DNA from: JAKAXG01 sp035702985
Lineage (GTDB): Bacteria > Actinomycetota > Acidimicrobiia > Acidimicrobiales > Palsa-688
Reading direction: 5' to 3'
Assembly: GCA_035702985.1 (NCBI GenBank)
Contig: DASSZD010000003.1
Coordinates: 1 to 64,000, forward strand
Length of the DNA: 64,000 bases
Shown: one piece after another, positions 32,986 to 39,264 of the stretch
How the letters are laid out: each line of letters opens with the position of its first letter
How positions within the stretch are numbered: the stretch's first letter is position 1
The notes under the pieces: generated by a model
Seen by the model: only the letters and a program-made list of their open reading frames with translations
What the model was told of the DNA's origin: nothing
The model's database searches: none
Position numbers and translations under genes: made by a program

Positions 32986-33276
32986 GTGAACGATCTCATC
33001 GAACTCATTCTTCGGACACCGGACCGTAGCTGGCAGCGTCAGGCCAACTGCATGGGGGTCGACCCCGACCTGTTCTTCCCGGAGCGGGGTGCCTCCACCC
33101 GGGAGGCCAAGGAGGTGTGCCGGGGCTGCGTGGTGCGGGAGGACTGCCTGGAGTACGCCCTGGCCAATGGTGAGAAGTTCGGCATCTGGGGGGGCCTGAG
33201 CGAGCGGGAGCGCCGCAAGATCCGCCGCCGCCGGGCCCTCGAGCGCCGGGCCGGAGGGGCGGCCGCCGCCGGCTAG
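32986..33276 (+). CDS. whiB: WhiB-family iron-sulfur transcription factor, WhiB2-like
   Basis: The 96-residue product has the four cluster-binding cysteines in the pattern C-x22-C-x2-C-x5-C, the turn FGIWGGLSERERR, and a basic tail KIRRRRALERR. The STREAKEVC and LFFPERG stretches resemble WhiB2/WhiB (WhmD), which acts in septation and sporulation with WhiA. The GTG at 32986 follows GAGGGGAG by five nt; an in-frame TTG at 32971 would lack a site. Its 3' end overlaps the convergent formiminotransferase gene by 4 bp. Confidence 0.93.
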   Translation: MNDLIELILRTPDRSWQRQANCMGVDPDLFFPERGASTREAKEVCRGCVVREDCLEYALANGEKFGIWGGLSERERRKIRRRRALERRAGGAAAAG

Positions 33277-34142
33277 CCCGTCCCCGCAGCGAATCTTCCC
33301 CCGTCGAGGCCCGCCTGCTCCAGGCGGGCCTCGATCGTGTCGGACGGGCCGATCCCCAGCTCGCCCCAGCGCCGCCGGGGGGCCGCCTCCAGCACCGAGC
33401 GGGGGAGCAGGCCCACCAGCTCGGCCCGGGCGATGGGGGCCCGGGCGCCGACCGCGTCGTACACGTCGGCGGGGCCCACCCGCCACGGGTCGGTCAGGTT
33501 GCACGACACCTGCACGCCGGCTCCCACCCGCAGCCCCAGGGTGCGCAGCCCCGGCCCCCGCAGCTCGGCGGCGATGCGCCGCCCGGTCCCCAGGTCGGGG
33601 TCGGCCAGCCACAGGTTGTAGGCCACCAGCACCGGGCGCACCCCGACGGCGGCGGCCCCGGCGGTGGGGTGGGGCCGGCCCGGCCCGGTGTCGGGGCCGA
33701 GCGTCGACCACGCCGTGCGCCGCAGCGCGGGCAGCGTCCTCTCCGGTCCGTACAGGAAGCACGGCAGGCCCAGCTCCCGGGCCGCCCAGCGGGCGAAGTC
33801 GTCGCGCAGGGCCCGGGCCTCCGCCTCCCCGGCCCCGCCGCCGTTGCGGACGGGCCAGCCGCCCAGGGCCACCCACGGGACCACGTCGAGGGCGCCCAGC
33901 CGGGGATGGGCGCCGGCGTGGGTACCCAGGTCGACCAGGGCCACCGTGGCCCGGGCCACCGAGCGGGCCGCCTCCACGAGCTCGCCGGCCGGCCCGGCCA
34001 GGGTGATCACGCTGCGGTGGTGGTCCGGGTCGGAGTGGACGTCGAGCACCCACCGTCCGCCCGCCGCGGCCAGCGCCGAGATCCGCTCCTGGTCGCGGCC
34101 CTCGCTGACGTTGATCACGCACTCGAACAGGCCCCGGTCCAC
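33273..34142 (-). CDS. glutamate formiminotransferase-family protein
   Basis: The 289-residue product begins MDRGLFECVINVSEGRD, the family N-terminus. It has LDVHSDPDHHRSVITLAG with substrate and folate-binding histidines, ALVDLGTHAGAHPRLGALDVVPWVAL, and GVQVSCNLTDPW near the C-terminus. The enzyme moves a formimino group to tetrahydrofolate in histidine degradation; single-domain versions in actinobacteria may serve other folate reactions. No hut genes are nearby. The GTG at 34142 has GGGAGG directly before it; an ATG at 34175 would add 11 residues. Confidence 0.87.
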   Translation of the reverse strand: MDRGLFECVINVSEGRDQERISALAAAGGRWVLDVHSDPDHHRSVITLAGPAGELVEAARSVARATVALVDLGTHAGAHPRLGALDVVPWVALGGWPVRNGGGAGEAEARALRDDFARWAARELGLPCFLYGPERTLPALRRTAWSTLGPDTGPGRPHPTAGAAAVGVRPVLVAYNLWLADPDLGTGRRIAAELRGPGLRTLGLRVGAGVQVSCNLTDPWRVGPADVYDAVGARAPIARAELVGLLPRSVLEAAPRRRWGELGIGPSDTIEARLEQAGLDGGRFAAGTG

Positions 34143-34236
34143 GCCTCCCGCACCGTACCGGGCCGGCCGGCTCATCCGCAGGGTGGTCGGGTTACGGATT
34201 AGGGGTCGTGGTGGTTGCATCACCCCGATCAAGGAG

Positions 34237-34242
34237 TACCGT
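34237..34242 (+). promoter_or_regulatory. leaderless -10 box (TACCGT) of tatA
   Basis: TACCGT is followed by six nt (agcgat) and the ATG at 34249. Confidence 0.6.
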
Positions 34243-34248
34243 AGCGAT

Positions 34249-34641
34249 ATGACCGCGAATATCTTTGGGGGCGATGGGATCATCTTCCTGGTCATCGCCC
34301 TGATCGTCCTGGTGGGCGGCAGCCAGCTCCCCAAGCTGGCCCGCAACGTCGGTCTGGCCGGCAAGGAGTTCCGCAAGGCCCAGCAGGAGGCCGAGGAGGA
34401 CGCCGAGCGGGACAAGGCGGCCAAGGCCGCCAACGCATCGACGGCGGCCAACGACGCCCTGCCCCCGCCGCCGGCGCTGGCCCCGGCCGGACTGGCCACC
34501 CCCACGCAGCCGGCCCAGGCCGGTCCCGCCGGTCAGGCCCCGCAGGAGGGCACCATCAGCCTCACCCCGGCCCAGCTCGAAGCCCTGCTCAAGGCCCGCG
34601 AGGAGCAGGCCCGCAGCGAATCCTCCCGCCCCCAGCAGTAG
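34249..34641 (+). CDS. tatA: twin-arginine translocase TatA/TatE-type subunit
   Basis: The 130-residue product has the TatA layout. A short N-terminus leads to a membrane helix (IIFLVIALIVLVGGSQLPKLARNVGLAGKEFRKA) with the usual hinge, here GSQLP, and then an amphipathic helix. An acidic EEDAERDKAAKAA segment and a long Ala/Pro-rich disordered tail follow. TatA oligomers form the pore for folded Tat substrates. The tail is longer than in E. coli TatA. No other tat genes are adjacent. Confidence 0.9.
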   Translation: MTANIFGGDGIIFLVIALIVLVGGSQLPKLARNVGLAGKEFRKAQQEAEEDAERDKAAKAANASTAANDALPPPPALAPAGLATPTQPAQAGPAGQAPQEGTISLTPAQLEALLKAREEQARSESSRPQQ

Positions 34642-34763
34642 CCGGCCCGAGGTCCCGGCCCGGCCGGATCCACCCGTCGGCCCTCCGCCGACGCACAACC
34701 GGATTCCCGCGCCCGCCCGCCGCCTATCGGTCGTAAACTTTCGGTCGGGCGGGTAGGAGGGTT

Positions 34764-34811
34764 ATGATGGCCTTTCTGTTCACTCGCCTAGTTTGCCGGG
34801 CAGGCCGCTAG
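34764..34811 (+). CDS. putative leader peptide (uORF) upstream of the second whiB
   Basis: The frame reads MMAFLFTRLVCRAGR and stop, with AGGAGG three or six nt before the two ATGs. This is a far better site than most genes in the window have. It ends 170 bp before whiB and just before a nested stem-loop. Such uORFs control whiB7 expression in other actinobacteria; whether this one acts similarly is inference. It is too short to judge by composition. Confidence 0.4.
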   Translation: MMAFLFTRLVCRAGR

Positions 34812-34816
34812 GGGAT

Positions 34817-34864
34817 GTTGACCGTAGGCGCCGAGGGAGCGATCGGCGCAGCAAGTTGGTCAAC
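34817..34864 (+). ncRNA. nested stem-loop in the whiB leader
   Basis: An outer stem GTTGACC (34817-34823) pairs with GGTCAAC (34858-34864), and an inner stem GCGCCGA (34828-34834) pairs with TCGGCGC (34843-34849). Both are perfect 7-bp helices separated by short internal loops. It starts six bases after the uORF stop codon, so a translating ribosome would affect its folding. Confidence 0.5.
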
Positions 34865-34981
34865 AGTGGCGCGGCTGCCGACATACCTGTTCAGGCAGAA
34901 CGCGGCATGTGATTCGTTTCTCATGGGATTATCAGCAAAGTCCCGGAGACTGAGGTTGAAGGACTACGGAGGATCGTTACT

Positions 34982-35236
34982 GTGGACACGAACTGGATGG
35001 CCGAGGGCAAGTGCCGTGAGCTCCCTCCCGAGACCTTCTTCCCCAGCGACGGAGTAGGCGTGGAGGTGGCCCGGCGGATCTGCGCCGACTGCCCGGTCAA
35101 GGAACCGTGTCTGGAGTACGCCCTCTACAACCGCATCGAGCACGGGGTGTGGGGCGGCGCCTCGGAGCGGGAGCGCCGCCGGATCGCCCGGCAGCGGCGC
35201 GGCGTGCAGCGGGTGGCCGCCGACCAGCCCAACTGA
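34982..35236 (+). CDS. whiB: WhiB-family iron-sulfur transcription factor
   Basis: The 84-residue product MDTNWMAEGKCRELPPETFF has cysteines in C-x22-C-x2-C-x5-C order and the turn HGVWGGASERERRRIARQRR, so it can bind a [4Fe-4S] cluster and contact RNA polymerase sigma region 4. It is distinct from the first WhiB, lacking the STREAK segment; assignment to a numbered WhiB class is not attempted. The GTG start has GGAGG nine nt upstream. It sits behind a long structured leader. Confidence 0.92.
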   Translation: MDTNWMAEGKCRELPPETFFPSDGVGVEVARRICADCPVKEPCLEYALYNRIEHGVWGGASERERRRIARQRRGVQRVAADQPN

Positions 35237-35312
35237 CCTCCCCGTAGCGGCCGGGCGCCACCGGCCACCGGCCGCCGCTGCCCGGATCCGCTGAACCGGG
35301 CGGTCCTGCTGC

Positions 35313-35318
35313 TACGTT
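35313..35318 (+). promoter_or_regulatory. leaderless -10 box (TACGTT) of the first AIM24 gene
   Basis: TACGTT is followed by six nt (ccggcc) and the ATG at 35325. Confidence 0.55.
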
Positions 35319-35324
35319 CCGGCC

Positions 35325-36119
35325 ATGGATCGCATCCAGTGCCAGTGGTGCCGGGCCCAGAACGAGGTGGGATCGACCACCTGCTCCACCTGCGGGGCGC
35401 CCCTCGACGTCCGGAACCTGGTGAGCGACTCGGGGTGGCGGGAAGCCCCCCGGCTGCGGGACATGACCGAGTTCCGCTTCTCCAACAGCACCTGCCAGGT
35501 GGAGGGGGAGCTGGTCCCGGTGGCCGAGATCAACCTGGCCCCCGGCGACTGGGTGTTCTTCGAGCACCACGTGCTGCTGTGGAAGGACGAGGCCACCCCT
35601 CTGGCGGCCATGAACACCGGCGGGGGAGTCAGGCGCATGCTGGGCGGCATGCCCCATGTCATCTCCACCGCCACCGGCCCGGGCCGGGTGGCGTTCTCCC
35701 GCGACGCTTCCGGCGAGGTGGTGGTCCTGCCGCTGCACCCCGGCATGGAGATCGACGTCCGCGAGCACGCCTTCCTGGTGGCGTCCCACTCGATCAGCTA
35801 CAGCTTCGAGCGCATCAAGGGCATGAACAACGTGCTCCACGGCGAGGGCATGTTCCTCGACCGTTTCGTCACCAGCGGTGAACAGGGGATCCTGCTGCTC
35901 CACGGCTACGGCAACGTGTTCGAACGCAGCCTCGGGCCGGGGGAGAAGATCCTGGTGGAACCGGGCGGGTTCCTGTACAAGGACGCCTCGGTGTCCATGA
36001 ACACGGTGCAGCAGAACGTCCGCACCGGCCTCATGCGCCACGGTATGTACCTGGCCGAGATGACCGGACCGGGCCGGGTGGGCATCCAGTCCATGTACGT
36101 CCACCACGCCACCGCCTAG
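35325..36119 (+). CDS. AIM24-family protein with N-terminal zinc ribbon (first of a pair)
   Basis: The 264-residue protein begins with a zinc ribbon, C6-x2-C9 and C20-x2-C23 (CQWC and CSTCGAP). An AIM24/TIGR00266-type beta-rich domain follows: VFFEHHVLLWKDEATPL, GPGRVAFSRDASGEVVVLPLHPGMEIDVREHAFLVAS and GILLLHGYGNVFERSLGPGEKILVEPGGFLYKD. The domain is found from bacteria to mitochondria and its molecular role is unsettled. It is followed after 10 bp by a paralogue of the same design. Confidence 0.87.
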   Translation: MDRIQCQWCRAQNEVGSTTCSTCGAPLDVRNLVSDSGWREAPRLRDMTEFRFSNSTCQVEGELVPVAEINLAPGDWVFFEHHVLLWKDEATPLAAMNTGGGVRRMLGGMPHVISTATGPGRVAFSRDASGEVVVLPLHPGMEIDVREHAFLVASHSISYSFERIKGMNNVLHGEGMFLDRFVTSGEQGILLLHGYGNVFERSLGPGEKILVEPGGFLYKDASVSMNTVQQNVRTGLMRHGMYLAEMTGPGRVGIQSMYVHHATA

Positions 36120-36129
36120 GGCACCGGAC

Positions 36130-37041
36130 ATGACCGAAACCTCCACCTCCGGGCCCGGCTCGGGCTATGTCTGCCGCTACTGCCGCCTCCCGAGCGACGC
36201 CGCCGGCACCAGCTGCCCCCACTGCGGGGCCCCCGTCGACGTGCGAGCGGTGGTCAGCCGGTCCGGCTGGCAGGAGCAGCCACCCATCCGGGACATGGCC
36301 CGCATCCAGTTCGGCGCCTCCAGCTGCCAGATCGCCGGCACCTACGTGCCCACCGCCGACTTCGACCTGCGCGGCCGGGAATGGGTGTACTTCTCCCACC
36401 ACAGCGTGCTGTGGGCCGATCCCACGGTGGCCATGCAGGCGATGCCCATGGCCGGCGGCTGGAACCGGGTGAGGTCGGGGCTGCCGCTGGTCATGCTGCA
36501 GGCGTCGGGACCGGGCCACCTGGCCCTGTCGGAGGACTCGCCCGGCGAGGTCGTGGCCCTGCCGCTCCAACCGGGGCAGGCGGTGATGGTGCGCGAGCAC
36601 AGCTTCCTGGCCGCCACCGGCAACGTCGAGTACAGCTGGCAGCAGTCGGGCATCTGGTTCCAGACCGGATCGGGCGACGACCGGGAGACCCACTACCCGC
36701 TCGGCTACAACATCGACGTGTTCGCCGCCCGGTCCGGCCCGGGACTCCTGCTGGTGCACGCGCCGGGCAACACGTTCATCCGGGACCTGGCGGCGGGGGA
36801 GACCATCTGCGTCCAGCCCACCGCCCTGCTCTACCGCGATCCCACCGTGGACATGGTCCTGCACCTCGAGTACCCCAACCCCGGCAACACGTCGTGGGGC
36901 TGGAGCAGCCGCTTCAGCTACCGGCAGGTGTGGCTGCGGCTGCGGGGGCCGGGCCGGGTGGCGGTGCAGTCGGTGTTCGCCCGCCCCGAGACCAGCGAGG
37001 CCATCACCAACAGCTCCCCCGCCTCGGTGGCCCGCTGGTGA
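36130..37041 (+). CDS. AIM24-family protein with N-terminal zinc ribbon (second of a pair)
   Basis: The 303-residue paralogue has the ribbon C15-x2-C18 and C29-x2-C32 (CRYC and CPHCGAP), then the AIM24 domain: WVYFSHHSVLWADPTVAMQAM, GPGHLALSEDSPGEVVALPLQPGQAVMVREHSFLAATG, GLLLVHAPGNTFIRDLAAGE and the end GPGRVAVQSVFARPE. It differs by an insertion before the last third and a longer N-terminus. Co-transcription with its partner suggests a heteromeric assembly. Function unknown. Confidence 0.87.
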   Translation: MTETSTSGPGSGYVCRYCRLPSDAAGTSCPHCGAPVDVRAVVSRSGWQEQPPIRDMARIQFGASSCQIAGTYVPTADFDLRGREWVYFSHHSVLWADPTVAMQAMPMAGGWNRVRSGLPLVMLQASGPGHLALSEDSPGEVVALPLQPGQAVMVREHSFLAATGNVEYSWQQSGIWFQTGSGDDRETHYPLGYNIDVFAARSGPGLLLVHAPGNTFIRDLAAGETICVQPTALLYRDPTVDMVLHLEYPNPGNTSWGWSSRFSYRQVWLRLRGPGRVAVQSVFARPETSEAITNSSPASVARW

Positions 37042-37061
37042 GCGACCCGGTGCGGCCGTGA

Positions 37062-37067
37062 TAGCAT
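37062..37067 (+). promoter_or_regulatory. -10 box (TAGCAT) of the leuA leader transcript
   Basis: TAGCAT lies eight nt before the ATG of the leucine leader peptide, so the transcript would begin at or just before that codon. Confidence 0.55.
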
Positions 37068-37075
37068 CGGGGCGG

Positions 37076-37117
37076 ATGTACCGTTACGACACCACCGGAC
37101 TTCTCCTTCTGCTGTAG
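37076..37117 (+). CDS. leuA leader peptide (five consecutive Leu codons)
   Basis: The 13-residue frame reads MYRYDTTGLLLLL and stop, with codons CTT CTC CTT CTG CTG just before TAG. A hairpin and then an intrinsic terminator follow, and leuA begins 90 bp later. This is the layout of ribosome-mediated attenuation: scarcity of charged leucyl-tRNA stalls the ribosome on the Leu run and changes downstream folding. The frame is too short to be found by length-based gene calling. Confidence 0.9.
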   Translation: MYRYDTTGLLLLL

Positions 37118-37143
37118 GCGAGCACCACATATCGGTGCTCGCC
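37117..37143 (+). promoter_or_regulatory. first hairpin of the leuA attenuator
   Basis: GGCGAGCACC (37117-37126) pairs perfectly with GGTGCTCGCC (37134-37143) around a seven-base loop. Its 5' arm begins on the last base of the leader stop codon, so ribosome position decides whether it forms. I could not find a clear alternative pairing with the terminator arm. Confidence 0.8.
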
Positions 37144-37144
37144 G

Positions 37145-37177
37145 AACCTCCTGTGCCCCCGGGCCAGGAGGTTTTTT
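37145..37177 (+). terminator. attenuator terminator before leuA
   Basis: AACCTCCTG (37145-37153) pairs with CAGGAGGTT (37165-37173) and a run of six T follows at 37172-37177. This is a textbook intrinsic terminator placed 30 bp before the leuA start. Confidence 0.9.
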
Positions 37178-37207
37178 CGTTTCCCGACCCCGATCCGAGG
37201 TTCACAG

Positions 37208-38950
37208 ATGGCCGCCTACGCATACCCGACGCCCTGCGACATGCCCAGCGGGTGCTACCAGCCGTTCCGGCCCTTCGAGGCGGCCGGCATAACCGACTTC
37301 AGGCGCACCTGGCCGGACCGCCACCTCGAGCGGGCCCCCGTCTGGTGCAGCGTGGACCTGCGCGACGGCAACCAGGCCCTCATCGACCCCATGGACCCGG
37401 CCCGCAAGCTCAAGTTCTTCGAGACCCTGGTCGGGATGGGGTTCAAGGAGATCGAGGTGGGGTTCCCGGCGGCGTCCCAGACCGATTTCGACTTCATACG
37501 CCAGATCATCGAGGAGGACCGCATCCCCGACGAGGTGGCCATCCAGGTGCTGGTGCAGTGCCGGCCGGAGCTGATCGAGCGGACCTTCGAGGCCATCGCC
37601 GGGGCCCGCCACGCCATCGTGCACTTCTACAACTCCACCAGCGTGCTGCAGCGGCGGGTGGTGTTCGGCCTGGAGAAGGACGGGATCACCGACATCGCCA
37701 CCAGCGCCGCCCGCCTGGTCAAGAAGTTCGAGCAGACCATCCCCGGGACCAGGGTCAGCTACGAGTACTCCCCGGAGAGCTTCACCGGCACCGAGCCGGA
37801 CTACGCGGTGGAGATCTGCGCCGCCGTCATGGACGTAATCGACCCGGGCCCGGACAACAAGATCATCATCAACCTGCCCAACACGGTGGAGATGTTCGGG
37901 CCCAACGTGTACGGCGACGTCATCGAGTACGTCCACCGCAACCTGCCCCGCCGCGACGCCGTCACCCTCAGCGTCCACCCCCACAACGACCGGGGCACGG
38001 CGGTGGCGGCGGCCGAGCTGGCCCAGCTGGCCGGTGCCGACCGGGTGGAGGGGACGCTGTTCGGCAACGGGGAGCGGACCGGCAACGTGGACGTGGTGAC
38101 CCTGGCCCTCAACCTGATGACCGAGGGCATCGACCCGGGACTGGACCTGCACGACATCGACCACCTGCGCCAGGTGGCCGAGTACTGCAACCGGCTGCCG
38201 GTCCACCCCCGCCACCCCTACGCCGGCGACCTGGTCTACACGGCCTTCTCCGGGTCCCACCAGGACGCCATCAAGAAGGGCATGCAGGCCCTGGCCGCCA
38301 CCCGGGCCGAGGCGGGGGCGGGCCGGGGGGACTACAGCCGGTGGGAGGTCCCGTACCTGCCCATCGACCCCAAGCACGTGGGCCGCACCTACGAGGCCAT
38401 CATCCGGGTCAACAGCCAGTCCGGCAAGGGCGGGGTGGCCTACCTCATGGACTTCGAGCACAACCTGGACCTGCCCCGGGGGCTGCAGGTCGAGTTCTCC
38501 AAGACCGTGCAGGCCATCACCGAGGCCAGCGGCACCGAGATCAAGCCGGGTGAGCTGTGGGAGGCGTTCACGTCGAGCTACCTGCCCGACGACGCCGCCG
38601 TCCGGCTCATCTCCAGCGAGGTCTCCTCGGGGGAAAAAGGGACCCAGGTCGTGGCCCAGGTCCTCGTCGACGGCCGGCACCGCACCATCTCCGGGCAGGG
38701 CAACGGTCCGGTCGACGCCCTGGTCAACGGGCTGCGCCAGGAACTGGCGTTGGAGATGACAGTGGACGACTACCACGAGCACGCCCTCACCTCGGGGGCG
38801 GAGGCCAGCGCCGCCGCCTACGTGCAGGCCACCGGCCCGGGCGGGATGCAGCTGTGGGGGGTCGGGATCCACTCGAGCATCCTCGACGCCACCCTGGCCG
38901 CGGTGATCTCCGCGGCCAACCGCCTGAGAAGCCGCACCGCCGGCCAGTAG
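37208..38950 (+). CDS. leuA: 2-isopropylmalate synthase
   Basis: LeuA condenses 2-oxoisovalerate with acetyl-CoA in the first committed step of leucine synthesis. The 580-residue product is the long actinobacterial type. The catalytic TIM barrel has VWCSVDLRDGNQALIDPM with the metal Asp, FKEIEVGFPAASQTDFDF, the metal-binding HPHNDRGTAVAAAEL, and RVEGTLFGNGERTGNVDVV. The C-terminal regulatory LeuA dimer domain (QVVAQVLVDGRHRTISGQGNGPVDALVNGL) binds leucine for feedback inhibition. Control by the Leu-codon attenuator directly upstream adds transcriptional control. Confidence 0.97.
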   Translation: MAAYAYPTPCDMPSGCYQPFRPFEAAGITDFRRTWPDRHLERAPVWCSVDLRDGNQALIDPMDPARKLKFFETLVGMGFKEIEVGFPAASQTDFDFIRQIIEEDRIPDEVAIQVLVQCRPELIERTFEAIAGARHAIVHFYNSTSVLQRRVVFGLEKDGITDIATSAARLVKKFEQTIPGTRVSYEYSPESFTGTEPDYAVEICAAVMDVIDPGPDNKIIINLPNTVEMFGPNVYGDVIEYVHRNLPRRDAVTLSVHPHNDRGTAVAAAELAQLAGADRVEGTLFGNGERTGNVDVVTLALNLMTEGIDPGLDLHDIDHLRQVAEYCNRLPVHPRHPYAGDLVYTAFSGSHQDAIKKGMQALAATRAEAGAGRGDYSRWEVPYLPIDPKHVGRTYEAIIRVNSQSGKGGVAYLMDFEHNLDLPRGLQVEFSKTVQAITEASGTEIKPGELWEAFTSSYLPDDAAVRLISSEVSSGEKGTQVVAQVLVDGRHRTISGQGNGPVDALVNGLRQELALEMTVDDYHEHALTSGAEASAAAYVQATGPGGMQLWGVGIHSSILDATLAAVISAANRLRSRTAGQ

Positions 38951-38961
38951 GCTGGCTGGCC

Positions 38962-39240
38962 ATGTCCATGCCGTCCCCCGAAGAGCAGGCCCCGCCCCGC
39001 GGGCACGTCCGCGTCGTCTATCTCGGCCCGGTGGCGCCGCACTGGCGGGTGGATTCGGACTTCGGGGAGCGCTCCGTGATCGAGGACTTCCGCCAGCGGG
39101 CCCTGGCCCGGCTGCTGCTGCTGCCGCCCCACGATCCGCAGTTCCGCCGCAACCGGGAGCGGGTCATCCGCGACGCCGAGCGGGAGAACCTGATCCTGGA
39201 CTGGGATCTGGGCACACCGGACGAGGAGAGCGGCTCCTAG
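38962..39240 (+). CDS. small conserved-looking protein of unknown function
   Basis: The 92-residue product contains HVRVVYLGPVAPHWRVDSDFGERSVIEDFRQRALARLLLLPPHDPQFRRNRERV, with an even mix of strand and helix, and an acidic end. No family is recognised. The ATG at 38962 is eight nt after a TAGGCT box that overlaps the leuA stop; an ATG two codons later is also possible. It precedes ppk by 24 bp, but ppk has its own promoter. Confidence 0.65.
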   Translation: MSMPSPEEQAPPRGHVRVVYLGPVAPHWRVDSDFGERSVIEDFRQRALARLLLLPPHDPQFRRNRERVIRDAERENLILDWDLGTPDEESGS

Positions 39241-39252
39241 CAGCAGCCCAGA

Positions 39253-39258
39253 TACGCT
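39253..39258 (+). promoter_or_regulatory. leaderless -10 box (TACGCT) of ppk
   Basis: TACGCT is followed by six nt (ggctgc) and the ATG at 39265. Confidence 0.6.
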
Positions 39259-39264
39259 GGCTGC

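Larger units (their letters stand above)
34642..34981 (+). promoter_or_regulatory. long leader region of the second whiB gene
   Basis: This 340-bp interval holds a small GTCGGC/GCCGAC hairpin after tatA (34676-34692) and a TATGAT box at 34763-34768 with TTTCGG 18 bp before it, a plausible vegetative promoter. A short upstream frame with a strong ribosome-binding site and a nested stem-loop follow. A GGAGG at 34968-34972 serves whiB. The layout recalls leader-controlled whiB genes. TATGAT also overlaps the first ATG of the short frame, so the true promoter may lie further up. Confidence 0.5.

Noticed and set aside
34815..35057. 80-codon plus-strand frame overlapping the start of the second whiB
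   Set aside because: It has no ribosome-binding site, starts inside the nested stem-loop region and runs out of frame through the conserved WhiB cysteines.
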